Below are positions 11,501-22,500 of a stretch of 64,000 nucleotides of DNA, piece after piece. The first letter of the stretch is position 1, and each line of letters opens with the position of its first letter. The notes beneath the pieces were generated by a model. The model worked only from the letters and a program-made list of their open reading frames with translations. It was not told the origin of the DNA and searched no databases. The stretch lies in assembly GCA_002286715.1 (NCBI GenBank), contig NSJX01000020.1, forward strand, positions 62,001-126,000. The letters run 5' to 3'. Origin of the DNA: Dentipellis sp. KUC8613. Its lineage: Eukaryota; Basidiomycota; Agaricomycetes; Russulales; Hericiaceae. Position numbers and translations under genes: made by a program.

Positions 11501-12242
11501 TAGGTGACGTTCTCCCGCATGCAATGTTCATTCTGCCGCGAACTTCCTGTGTACGATGTTCTGCCGCTACATGCTTTTCATTCTTGTCTCGTTTGGTACG
11601 TGCGCCCTCCGAAGCGATATCATTTTCTGTTACAGCTGATCAACTCGTCCTTGAAGATGCCTCATTTCGTGTTATCCCTGTGTGGTGCGTACGCTCAACA
11701 ATATTCTTTCACCGTCCCGCACTGACTGATGCTTACAGCTATCAGTTTTTTCACCAGAACTTGTTCTCGTTCTCATCTTGCTCGTTTCTTTATTCTTTTC
11801 ATTCGGATCCACGGACTGGCGTCTGGTCACTCGCTCGTCTCGACTGCCATCGTTCTCTCTTGTTACAAACCGGCTACTGTACACCCATGGAGCTCTGCAT
11901 CGACACTTGCAGATGCTTCCCCATGTCTCTCGCTCTGTATCGATATGTATCAATACCTGTAGATTCCTGTGGAACATGCAGGGATCATAAATTATGATAT
12001 ATTTGTATCAATAGATGTCGACTGCTGTCCAAGAGAATGGATCTGTACAGATGGATATCTACCGTAAGCAGTACTGGTTGCTACACAATTTCGTCTCGAG
12101 CCTTGTCGACAAGACTCTCTCGCTCTCAATTTTGATACCCAAAATGCTCATTAATCGGCACCGATCGGGGCACATCGATACACTTTGGTCCTGTCGATCT
12201 GTCTCGATCTGTCTCAATCCCACCAGACGGGATTCTCATAGT
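11501..12242. other. Intergenic stretch, no gene recognised
   Basis: AT-richer than the preceding block. Short open frames (11524-11997) lack motifs and splice signals forming a gene. It contains short degenerate repeats of TCTGTCTCGATCTGTCTC near 12190-12225. Nothing else is seen. Confidence 0.4.
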
Positions 12243-12331
12243 ACTGGTCTTCAAAGCTGATCAGTTTCATCTCCATCAATTCTTCTATATATCGTATCTG
12301 CACTCCCCTACAAGCGTTCATTACGGATCTG

Positions 12332-13723
12332 TCAACGTAAGGGGGCGATTCGAATCGTATTTTCCGTTGAGTCGAGTATCATGTAGACATTCTTGAGAAA
12401 TGCGCTTCCAACTAGCCACTCCCTCGGCTGCCTCGCATGATCCGGCTGGATTGACGAATAGCAGTAGCCCGGAAGCCCGGCTCCAGAGGGTACAGGTTCA
12501 TCGACAAGATCGCGAGGATCTACCGGCCAGAAAACCCCACCAATGGAGAGCGATAGGACAGCTTGATTGTCGCACGGGAGGATATAGTGGCCTGCAGGTG
12601 TGACAATTGCACCAGGGATGAAGGCGTGCAGCGCCTCGGCATCTGGAAAAGACGTGGAGATATAAAGTGCGCCCGTGTCGAGGATGGCCACGCGCGGGTC
12701 GTTTATGACGCGGACATTACCGATAGAGGCAGCTTCGACCGGAGCCTGCCAGTCAATGGCATGAAGATTTTTGACAGTGACCGTCGACTGTGCAACGAAC
12801 TTCGTAGGGTTCACCCCTCCGAGGACGAGTTCGCCGTCATTTTTTCCGTCGATGCCGCGGGAAAGTTTCCAGCCAGTAACGTGCTCCGGGATAAGGCCAC
12901 TCAGTGCGAGCAAATCCACGACAGGAGGCAGATCCATTCGCGACCCACTCTGTTTACAGCAAAATGATGGAAAAGAATGATCAGAGCCTGGAGAACGACT
13001 GAACGGGGGACGCACTCACTGCTCTGGCAAACCCCATTACACCCTCCTCTGGCCGATTGGCAATGCTTGCGCTAACTTCAGTTGCAGCGGCAAACGGCAT
13101 TTCCAAGAACTGTCCACCAAAATTGACGACCTCGCGAATGGTCCCAGCTTTCAATGTGACCCCGTTCTCGTATCCAAAACTCGCCGTCCTCGTTCCTGGT
13201 GCTGGCGATGCATTTACACTATTCTTGTTGCCCTACAAAGTAAAAATAAGCAGCTATCAGCAGAAGCCACCGAGAATAGACCGGAAGTGCACAACAAAAC
13301 GCGTACTCGTGTCGGACATGTCGAGGAATAGACCCAGAAATCCGTGGAGCCCGTGTCTGCGATTATACGGAATGGATTTGGATTTGTGCCAATCGTCAGC
13401 GAGGCAAAGTAAAGTGCATCGCCTTTGCCGGGATCCAGTGGGATGAAAATCGGCTGTGCTTGGCGACGTCGTAAGCTGGCATGGGCATGAGGAAAAATCT
13501 GCTGTATATCGTCGTGATCGGGAGAAACTGACCTCGAAGATTCTAGTAATTCGTTGACGGTAGAATTCGGACCGCTAGTTCGATCGTACGAGTCGAGAAT
13601 CCGAAGGATATCGTCATGACCTTGTTGACTGGGTGTGGCCGCCAAAGGATGAGCACGAGCATTTTGAATCTCAACTGATGCCAGATAGCCTGCCGCAAGG
13701 ACGATAGAAGAAAGAAACTGCAT
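12332..13723 (-). CDS. Secreted aspartic protease (A1, pepsin-like) copy 4, intact
   Basis: Paralogue of the gene at 6041-7442, same exon layout. Signal peptide MQFLSSIVLAAGYLASVE with ATG at 13721-13723, pro-region HDDILRILDSYDRTSGPNST, then FRIIADTGSTDFWVYSS (first DTG), GNKNSVNASPAPGTRTASF, MDLPPVVDLLALSGLIPEHV, AILDTGALYISTSFPD (second DTG), and the tail EWLVGSAFLKNVYMILDSTE ending APLR. Frames stay open across every GT..AG junction. A TATATAAGG box on the minus strand lies at 13802-13810. Predicted secreted acid endopeptidase. Substitutions against copy 2 are spread through the protein, including the third exon and the C-lobe. Confidence 0.9.
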
Positions 13724-14529
13724 GCGAAGAAAGAATAAGAGTCAAAGAAAGACGAGAAGAAGGAAGGACCAGCCTAGCTTCCCCGCTTTACCCCACCTCG
13801 CCTTATATACACCCCCACACATGGTCTGCCCAAGGCACAAAAGATTGCAAAGCGCATCAAGATATTTTATTCGATAAGTCAAGCCGATTCACCTTTACGA
13901 TTGGCATTCCCGCTAGTAAGTACGAGTGTCCATTGACGGGTCTATCATAGCGCACTGATCAGTGGCAATCACGACGTCGTTATCATGATTTTGGATCGAC
14001 AGCCTCGGCGACAAAAATGAACATCTGCACAGGATTTCTCCTTCGCCGCCGCCGCTACGACGGCAGATCCGGTGAAGTTAGTAGAGGCAGGATCTGCATC
14101 TGTCTGTTTAGTGATAGCCACTGAGGAGTAATACGGGGTAGGCTCCTACTTTGATTTGACAGCAAGTTCACAGATATCTAATAGCCGGAGTCAAGCCGTT
14201 GAACGGGCGATTTGTTGCCGGTGTATTCGTAGTCAGCCGGCGGCCAAGTAAGCACCGACGCACCCCTGGCCCGCGTATAGCTGAGGGAGAGGATGCCAAG
14301 GCTATATCTGAAATACCCGTCAATGAGCGGTGCGGAAGAGAGCATTGCGTACATTTGCTAGATTGCGCACAAGAAGATAGCGACAGCGATTCTGTAGCGT
14401 GTACTGCAGCAGTCATGATTCTTATGGTAGACGTCCACTCTGTCAACGAAGATGCCCAAATCTTGACGTCTCAACGCATCACGAGCGTAACAAAGTGGGA
14501 GCCAAGGGTGCGATCGAGCTCACCTCGTT

Positions 14530-14968
14530 AGCATCTCGTTGGCACGGAGTTCGCCATGCCGAAAATGTTCGACTCGGGATAAGACCACTTGACGCGATGA
14601 GATCCACGATAGGTGGCACGCCCATTCCTGACCCACCCTGTTTGGAGCGCTAAAAAACGAACACGACGGTCAGACTTCGGAGAATATGAAACGAGCAGAG
14701 TACACTCGAAGTCCATGACACCTTCCTCTGGCAGACCGGCAATAATTGCGCTGACTTTAGTCGCGGCGGCCAATGGGATGTTGAAAGTACCCCGACCACC
14801 GAAGTCAACGGCGTTGCAGATGACCTCAGCGGCCCTCAATGCGACACCACCCTCGTACGTAAATTCTGCCGGCCTCGTTCCCCGAACCGCCGGCGCAGTT
14901 ACGCCGTTCTTCGTCCCCTTGAGATTGATAAGCACGATTGTCACCAGACGCATCGGAAACATATACGA
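14530..14968 (-). pseudogene. Aspartic protease copy 5, truncated relic
   Basis: Corresponds to the middle of copy 3: GTKNGVTAPAVRGTRPAEFT, GGVALRAAEVICNAVDFGGR, PLAAATKVSAIIAGLPEEG. The signal peptide and first catalytic motif are absent because the duplication ends at about 14968. Downstream, MGVPPIVDLIAS-like sequence and later remnants down to about 14170 match copy 3 but are out of frame. It is not expected to encode a protease. It lies head-to-head with the S gene at 15816, so this may be a broken protease/S pair. Confidence 0.7.
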
Positions 14969-15815
14969 AGTATGTCCGAGTCTCCACCCTGCAACACTCT
15001 CCACCCGTTTACTTCATGATTGCTTGTTTTCTCTCACATTGCCGACGCTCTCGCACATTCCTCTGTGAAACATTCAGTGATTGTTCTGTAGTTCGTATGT
15101 ATACCCTCAGCTAGCCAGCTAGCCCGAGCTTCCTGTAGTAGATATCTGTGATACATAATAAAATTAAAACCATTGTATCTGAATGTCCATGGCTAGACCG
15201 AAAAAGAATATATTCAGAACAACGTGGATTTATTCCTGCACCTGCACCGGCCTCTTGACAGGGCTGTCGCAACCTTGTCGAGAGGTTGCCTGCCCAAGGT
15301 CGTCTCAGCGAACGGCGAAAAGGGTCGGCCGAGGGCCGGTCGGAGGTTGCCTCAAGGTGAATTTAAACTCCTCCTCCTCCTCCTCCTCCTCCTCCTCCGC
15401 GTCGCAGGGTTCGGACGACCCCGAAGTCCGCTGGTCGTGATAGGGTCACCGCCCACCCTGCTGCTATACTATCGGCGTCTTAATTATGGCAAACGCTTTT
15501 AGCCCTGTTGAGCATCGGGTCGGTAATCATTCTCCCCACTGATCTCTTCTGCAGCACCGGTCAGTACTTCAGTCCCCACCTTCAATTATTTTGACTGCTC
15601 AACAACGACAAACTCTCTAGGCTGATAACTCGGAACCGACGCCCTGATCCCGCTGTATAAAAGTTGCATGTCCATCAACCGGATTCTCCAGCCTGGTTGC
15701 TCCCCCATTCGTTCAATACAGGTGCTGGTCTCCTGTCAACAATCTCAGCCTTCCACTACCCAATCTATCGAACTTCTTGCAACTCCACCCACCTCCCAAG
15801 TCGTATCTTGACACT
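14969..15815 (+). promoter_or_regulatory. Upstream region of the S gene at 15816
   Basis: A TATAAAA box at 15656-15662 lies 160 bp before the ATG, followed by a pyrimidine-rich leader typical of fungal promoters. A CTC trinucleotide microsatellite lies at about 15370-15399. No gene otherwise. Confidence 0.6.
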
Positions 15816-16979
15816 ATGCCTTCCTACGTGACTGTTGCTGCTGCTATCCTGGCTGCGTACAGCGTGTCCTCTTACGCGAGTCCCATTAAGTAAGTTTTCT
15901 TTTCTCGTCTATGTTTAAAGGAGAACTCATTGCGATCCTGTGCAGTGTTCAAAAACGCCACTTCAACGTAGGTGATCCCGATAACAGCAACCCTCCAGTT
16001 TCCGGTGGCGGGTACGTGCGATACATCGCGTTTTAATACGCTCCGCACTGACATGAGGGATTAGTGACAACGGCGGAATCGTCGGCGTGCCTCGCTTCAA
16101 CGCGTTCGACAATGCCTACGCGCCGATGGCTGCTCGTGATTCGCACGTCGATTCACGTGCAGCACCTGCTGCTGCCTCCGCTGCAGCTTCGGCACCCGCG
16201 AAGCCAGCTGCTCCCGCCGCGTCGCCCAAGGGCGCGCCCGCCGCCAACGGCAAGCCCCCCAGCCCCGCCCCTCCCGCGAACGGGACGCCAACGCCAGCTC
16301 CTAATGCTCCCCAGCAGCCTCCCCCGAAGGGCAGCCCCGCCCCGCCCGCGAAGCCGTCGTCGGTGGCAGCAGCACCTCTCAGCAAGGTCACGGCGTCCTC
16401 GAACAAGGCCACGGCGTCCTCAAGCAAGGCCACGCCTGCGGCGATCGCCGCGTCCGCGAGCATGTCGACGCTGACCATCTCGCTCCCCTCGATCTACCGC
16501 GGGCTTGGGCTCGAGCTGCCGCCGACGACGCCGGTCACACCCATCCCGTACACCGCCCTGCCCGTCACCGGGTCCGCGCTGTCCGCGCTCGCGACGCAGA
16601 CGTTCGCGTCGGCGTTGCCGAACGTGCCTGCGCCGTCGGGCGGCGCGGCGCCGCCTGCGCCTCCGGTGCCTGCGCCTAAGGGTAGTCCTGCTGTGCCGGC
16701 GAGTCCGCCCAAGGGTACTCCTGCTGTACCGGCGAGTCCGCCCAAGGGTACTCCTGCTGTGCCGGCGAGTCCGCCCAAGGGTAGTCCTGCTGTGCCGGCG
16801 AGTCCGCCCAAGGGTACTCCTGCTGTGCCGACGAGTTCGCCGAAGAAAGCGGCTGGTGCAGCGTATGTCTTGATCTATTTTTTTTTTCGCGTACATGGCA
16901 TATCTGACACTGTTCCGTTTCTAGGAAGGTTCGCAGGAGCTGGGGCCGATCGTGGCTCGCGGTCGACGATTTGGATTAG
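15816..16979 (+). CDS. Secreted Ala/Pro-rich protein of unknown 'S' family, copy S1
   Basis: Four exons. Exon 1 encodes signal peptide MPSYVTVAAAILAAYSVSSY ending ASPI, and the intron falls directly after that ASPI, as in all S copies. Exon 2 begins with NVQKR (possible Kex2-type KR site). A long Ala/Pro tract with SPKGAP/PPKGSP words follows, then a more ordered core STLTISLPSIYRGLGLELPP. After that come five 12-residue repeats of the type GTPAVPASPPK (16670-16850). The last intron (about 16864-16924) leads to the C-terminus KVRRSWGRSWLAVDDLD. About 330 residues, no transmembrane helix beyond the signal. I do not recognise the family. It is extracellular or wall-associated by composition (inference). 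Confidence 0.8.
16670..16850 (+). repeat. 36-bp in-frame minisatellite inside S1
   Basis: About five copies of a 36-bp unit encoding PAVPASPPKG(T/S), differing by a few silent or Ser/Thr changes. Length variation between strains would change only the repeat number, because the unit is a whole number of codons. Confidence 0.9.
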
Positions 16980-17460
16980 ACATGCAGTTTTGATGCTAAT
17001 GACGGTGAAGGGTGGGTTTGGTGCGTGGATATATTCTGTAGTGCGACGAGGCGATCGTGATGCATGTCGTGTCTGATTCTCATTCTTTGTTGCGCTGATG
17101 ATTGTTGAGCACTTGTATCTGAATGACCTTGACTAGTTTTCTATGCTCGGTGTGATCGTCGGCTGCGCTGTGAGCTATTTGTGGAATTCGCGAAATGTGC
17201 GTCGACATGAGCAAAGACAAAAACCCAATTGTTATGATAGGGACGGCGCGTACATGCTCGTGCGAATGGAGCGGGAAAAGATGTTGGTCTCAGGAGCGGC
17301 GACCAGACAAGAACGCGAGGACTGATTACGCTTTAAGTATCTTTGCCGATAATTGCGGGGATTCGCATTCGGCGTCGAGGCAATCCAAGGACCAAACCGC
17401 CACCATCCGGCTTTCATGGATGCGGGCTCTAGCTGGTCTCCGCAGCTGACCTCGAGTTCC
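16980..17460. other. Intergenic, convergent gene ends
   Basis: Separates the S1 stop (16977-16979) from the stop of the minus-strand gene ending at 17461. 3' UTR sequence presumably; no open frame with a motif. Confidence 0.4.
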
Positions 17461-19160
17461 TTAGGCTCTAGCGTCACCGGGCGTTCCGGAGAGTGTGGCG
17501 GTGCGTTGAAAAGTGGGCAAGTTGTTCCCGCCGTCTTCGTTTGAGAGCGCCGAGTCGGCGAGGTTGATGGCGAGGGTAGGGTCTGAGAGAAAGATGCCAA
17601 CATGGTTAGTTGCAGATGCAGATGAACTTGTCGAGTATACGAGTCCGTGACGGGCTTTTGGAAGGTGAATCATACGGCAACGTATATATCTGAGTGAGGT
17701 CACATCTTGCCTTACGGTCATGAAGCTGAAACATCGGCGAGAATCCTGAAATATACATGTCGTAGATATGGTCAAATCATTGAAGAAAGGTATGCCGGGA
17801 TACGTACTCGCGCGTACTGTGCAGGACAACACGTGCGCAGTCTGAGGCCAATCAGGCGAGACGTCGGGAAGTTTAGAGAACGAACCTGGGCAGCCTCGTG
17901 TGCGTTCACAGGTAGAGAGATACTCTAACCCTATACGCGTCGGTCAGCCAGACGTCTGGACCATGGATCCCACTGGCGCTACTTACATGAGTGAATGCTG
18001 CGATCCGCCATTTCGCGAATTGATCCGCACGATGCCGTGCATGCAGCGCCCGGAGTGGCCATTCGGATTCTGTATGCCAGACGATTCTGGGTCCGACTAT
18101 TATCAGGTGGATGCAGGTGTGAAATGCGCACATCGATATACTCAAGATAGATGTGTGCTATTGTCTCTTGTATACTGCAGTCAATATGGGATGGGAGCAG
18201 GCGGAGGAATCTGTCAATTGCGAGGCACCGAGTGACGAGATGAAATTGGAGGATGATTGAGGAGAGGACTCACCCTCTTTACCAGCATCGAAAATGGTCT
18301 CCCCGAGACGCGTGAGGACACTTCGGCGTGGCTCTACGTACCCGCAAGGCAGGCACGCGTACCACAAAAACGAGATACTTATCTGAACAATGCAACGACT
18401 TACCGAACATACGCAAGTCCCCTGAACGCCAAGCGCGCTTCTCACGGCACTTCTCTTCTTTACCTCGTGGGGTACATAGTAGCTTCGACGAAGTCTTGAT
18501 CGTCCTTTGTCGTGTCGGCGCGACTCGGCACCGGCATCAGCAAAGCCTTGATAGGTATGGAGGTACCTTCGGCACGCCGATACGAAGACGGATTTGGGCG
18601 CCCAAGCGCGCCCTGTATCGACTTCGAGTCCGAGGCCGCGCGCGGGTACGGGTACAGAACCCCGACTCAGATCCAGGGTCTCGTCCTCATCATTGCAGGT
18701 CTCGGCCACAGACAATGGAGAAAGTGGATATCGCTCACTGGAACACAACATGGACGTACCTAGGCCCGCAGGCTGGAGAGCTCCACCGATACAGCGCAGG
18801 AAGAACCTGTAGAAGGAGTGGGCAGCAAACTGGTATATTTGTGGGAACGAGGTCGAGTCGGAGGCTATGGTGAATTGCCAAATCAGGGCCTGTAGGGCGG
18901 GGTGCCTTCTCGGGGTATTTCAAGAAGAAAAAAATCGCAGAGCAGGTCAGCAGACAAGGAAGCTGCAGCTGTAACAGATACACACTGTTTTATCTCGCCT
19001 GGTCCGGCAGTATGTGCCGAGGCGGTTACGGAGCATGCCGACAAAGCAAGCTGCAAGAAGAGGCACCCGCCGACTCGACACTGGAGCATCGAGCCGAAGC
19101 TCAGCGCCTGCAAGCGCAGCCCCACTGATGTCGTGGGGCGTGCTGTTGGCATGGATTCCG
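17461..19160 (-). CDS. Unidentified multi-exon gene (approximate limits)
   Basis: Several minus-strand stretches look like real exons: open, bounded by GT..AG, and with normal amino-acid composition. In order they read HPALQALIWQFTIASDSTSF / QIYQFAAHSFYRFFLRCIGG (about 18780-18890); PSSYRRAEGTSIPIKALLMP / VPSRADTTKDDQDFVEATMY (about 18465-18590); EWPLRALHARHRADQFAKWR (about 18020-18080); and a C-terminus LADSALSNEDGGNNLPTFQR ...GDARA with stop at 17461. A possible N-terminus, MLQCRVGGCLFLQLALSACS, resembles a signal or membrane segment near 19090. I cannot place the family, and several exon joins, including the first, are unresolved. The gene is divergent from the histidine kinase. Confidence 0.4.
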
Positions 19161-19588
19161 TTATTTTACGCAAGGTGCTGCACAGCGCGCCACAAAGTGA
19201 GTAATGGAACAGGAGGACATGGGGATGTGCCAGGTGAGCAAATTTTTGAGGGCCCGTCGTACAGCAGAAAAGGACGAAAGGGTTTCGATACAAAGCTTGG
19301 CCAAATGCAGCAGGTGCTCGCCGAGTCGCGTTGACCTGGTCGAGAGACAGACGCTCACAGCGGCTGGAAAAAAATAAAGTCGGCTTGAGCAGGAAGCCTC
19401 CTTGTCTTCCTGGCAATTTGAGAATGAATGCTAGAATGAAACGTGTGTGGGGGGACGATAAGGGCGGGTCGCAGATGGAGAGGCGGCACGTGTTAGATAT
19501 TTAGGCTATTTACCAATTGTTCACGGGTCTGACTGCAACCACCACCTCCTCGCCGTCCTCGCCGTCCCCTTCGCCGTCGTCTTCGACG
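19161..19588. promoter_or_regulatory. Divergent intergenic region upstream of the histidine kinase
   Basis: Between the presumed start of the minus-strand gene and the kinase ATG at 19589. The reading frame of the kinase stays open upstream to a TTG at 19517, but no ATG exists there, so 19589 is taken as the start. No clear TATA box. Confidence 0.5.
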
Positions 19589-22500
19589 ATGGCTGCTATC
19601 GCACAGAAATCGGATCCTTTTCTTTCCCATCTCGTTGCGGTACTCTCCATCTACGAGTTGGGACCCTTTCCCGCACCCGTGCCGCGCTATGATGGTCCAT
19701 CCGACTGGCAGACGGACAGCATCCTCCGCGCCCTCGGCGCCATGGCTCGTCGTATGTATACCGCGGAGGAGACCTTAGCGTCTATCAAGGCCTCAGAAAA
19801 CTGGGAGAGCAACGGTCCTGACACCAAGAAGCGCCGCAGCGTCGGTGATACCCCCTCTTCTGCATCGTCTTGCTCCTCCTCGTCCTCCGCCTCTTTCCAC
19901 TCTGCACAGCTAGAAGTTACCCGCACACCTCCCCTTCCCATCCCCTCCTCAGGATCCCGCTCATCGGGCACGACCCCGATGCAATACAGCGTCTCTGCGC
20001 CCTCCTTTTTCCCGCCGTACGCAAGCGCCGGCAATGCATCCTCCGCGCCGAGCTCGCCGCGGTCCCCAGGCACAGCCAAACCATTGCCATCTTCCAACAC
20101 GGCCGTCGACCAGCTCGACATTCAGATGGCAGAGGCGGCGCTCGGGGATCCCTCGCCGACGCACCGCGGAGCCGCCGTCGGCCGCACCCCCTCGCCGATG
20201 ACCATCTCGCTCGACGGCCTCCCGTCCTCTCTCGACGCGAGCAAGATGTTCTTGCGCATGCACGCCGCCGGCGCGGGCGTGGGCGGCGCATCGCTCTCCG
20301 CGCCCCCGACGTCGCACGCGGACCACGTTATGTGCCCGACGTGCGGCAAGGCCATCACCGACTCGCTCACAATGAGCCGTGTCTCGTCTACCTTCGCCGG
20401 CTCTCCCTCAGGCTCCCCGCTCGTCGTGCCCCCCGGGCCACTCGCCGCCGCCGCCTTCGAGAGCGGCATGAGCGCCGTGGAGGAGCTCCGGCTGCTAAAG
20501 GCGCAGGTGCAGGACGTCGCGCGGGTGTGCAACGCCGTGGCGCGCGGCGACTTGTCCCAGAAGATTACGGTGCCCGTGCAGGGCGTGGTGATGGTGCAGC
20601 TCAAGGACGTTATCAACACCATGGTCGATAAGCTCGGGCAGTTCGCGAAAGAGGTCACGCGTGTCAGTCAGGAGGTCGGCACGGAGGGGTACGTCGTTTT
20701 CCTCAGCAGGGCGGGCGGACGCTGTTGGAGCGCACGGAGGGCTCGTGTCCTGACAAGCGACTGCCCGCTTTGCTGATGACATCATGCCTCTATTTACGTA
20801 TGTACTCATGTGTGTCCAGGAAACTCGGCGGCCAAGCCCTCGTCCTCGACGTAGAGGGCACGTGGCGCGAGTTGACCGGCGTCGTGAACAAATTGGCCGC
20901 GAACTTGACGAACCAGGTACGGAGCATCGCGCGGGTGACCAAGGCCGTCGCCTTGGGCGACTTGTCGAAGCAGATCGATGTCGATGCACGTGGCGAAATA
21001 CTGGACTTGAAGAACACGGTCAACGGAATGGTGGTTCGGCTCCGGGCACTAGCGGCAGAGGTGACGAGGGTAACGTTGGAGGTCGGCTCGCAGGGTATTT
21101 TGGGTGGGCAGGCGCACGTGCCGGATGTGGAGGGCGTGTGGCTGGAGTTGACGCGGAACGTGAACCGGATGTGCTCGAGCTTGACGGACCAAGTGCGGAG
21201 CATCGCCATCGTCACGACTGCCGTCGCGAAGGGTGACCTCACGCGCAAGATCGAGATCCAGGTCGAGGGCGAGATGGCGACTTTGAAGACCACGGTCAAC
21301 TCCATGGTGGACCAGTTGAGCGCGTTCGCGAGCGAGGTCACCCGTGTCGCGCTCGAGGTCGGAACGCAGGGTATCTTGGGCGGTCAGGCAAAGGTCGAAG
21401 GCGTACAAGGCACATGGGCCGACTTGACGCGCAATGTCAACGTAAGTCTATCGCGATGGCCGTTTTTTTGTCGTATGATGCTCATGACCAGACAGAAAAT
21501 GGCGAACAACTTGACCGATCAAGTGCGCAGTATCTCAGAGGTGACGAAGGCCGTCGCCTTGGGCGACTTGAGCCGCACCGTCAGTGTCGACGTGCAGGGC
21601 GAAATGCTAGACTTGAAGATGACCGTCAACTCCATGGTGGCCCAATTGTCGACCCTCGCAAACGAAGTCACGCGTGTCTCGCTCGAAGTCGGCACGGAAG
21701 GTATCCTCGGCGGTCAGGCATACGTCCCCGACGTGCAGGGCATGTGGAAGGTCCTCGCGGACAACGTCAATCTGATGGCCATGAACCTCACGAACCAGGT
21801 GCGCTCGATTGCGGAGGTCACCAAGGCCGTCGCGAACGGCAACTTGACGAAGAAGATCGAGGTCGATGTGCGCGGTGAGATGCTAGACTTGAAGGAGACG
21901 GTGAATGGCATGACGGAGAGTTTGAGCGTCTTCGCGGACGAGGTGACGAGGGTCGCGCGCGAGGTCGGCACGGAAGGTCGTTTGGGCGGCCAGGCGAACG
22001 TCACAAACGTCAGTGGGACGTGGAAGGTGAGTTTGTTTGCCATCTTTCGTGGACAAAGCGTCAATGATGTTTGTTTGTCTTTAGCAATTGACAGATAATG
22101 TCAACGTCATGGCCGCCAACGTGAGTCTTCTGTCCTTGTGGCGATCTTCGTCCACTGATCGGTGTGAATACAGTTGACGCTACAAGTGCGTACCATCGCA
22201 GTCGCCACCGTACGTGTCGTTTTCTACACTTGACCCTCTGGGACGTACTAAACGTGCGCCTCAGACGGCTGTAGCGCGTGGCGACTTGACGCAGAAGGTC
22301 ACCGGCGTTTCCGTGTCCGGAGAGATGTTGGACCTGGTGAACACGATCAACGACATGATTGACCAGTTGGCGATCTTCGCTTCCGAGGTCAAGAAGGTCG
22401 CCCGCGAGGTCGGCACTGAAGGCAAGCTAGGTGTACAGGCCGAGGTCGGAAACGTGCAAGGTATATGGCAGGAAATTACGTGAGTCCTGATTTGTCTTTC

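Larger units (their letters stand above)
12243..14968. repeat. Direct duplication, copy 2 (pairs with 5953-8670)
   Basis: Colinear with copy 1: protease 3' flank, complete protease, promoter with the same TATA box, spacer, and the C-terminal half of a second decayed protease. Similarity ends near 14968, just before the N-terminal exons that copy 1 still has, so this copy is truncated on its right side. Confidence 0.85.

Noticed and set aside
18158..18751. 197-codon minus frame as an intact protein
   Set aside because: It reads through at least three GT..AG introns of the unidentified gene. The convincing exons lie in different frames.
19517..19588. N-terminal extension of the histidine kinase
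   Set aside because: The open frame begins with TTG at 19517. The first ATG is at 19589 and is followed by a family-like N-terminus.
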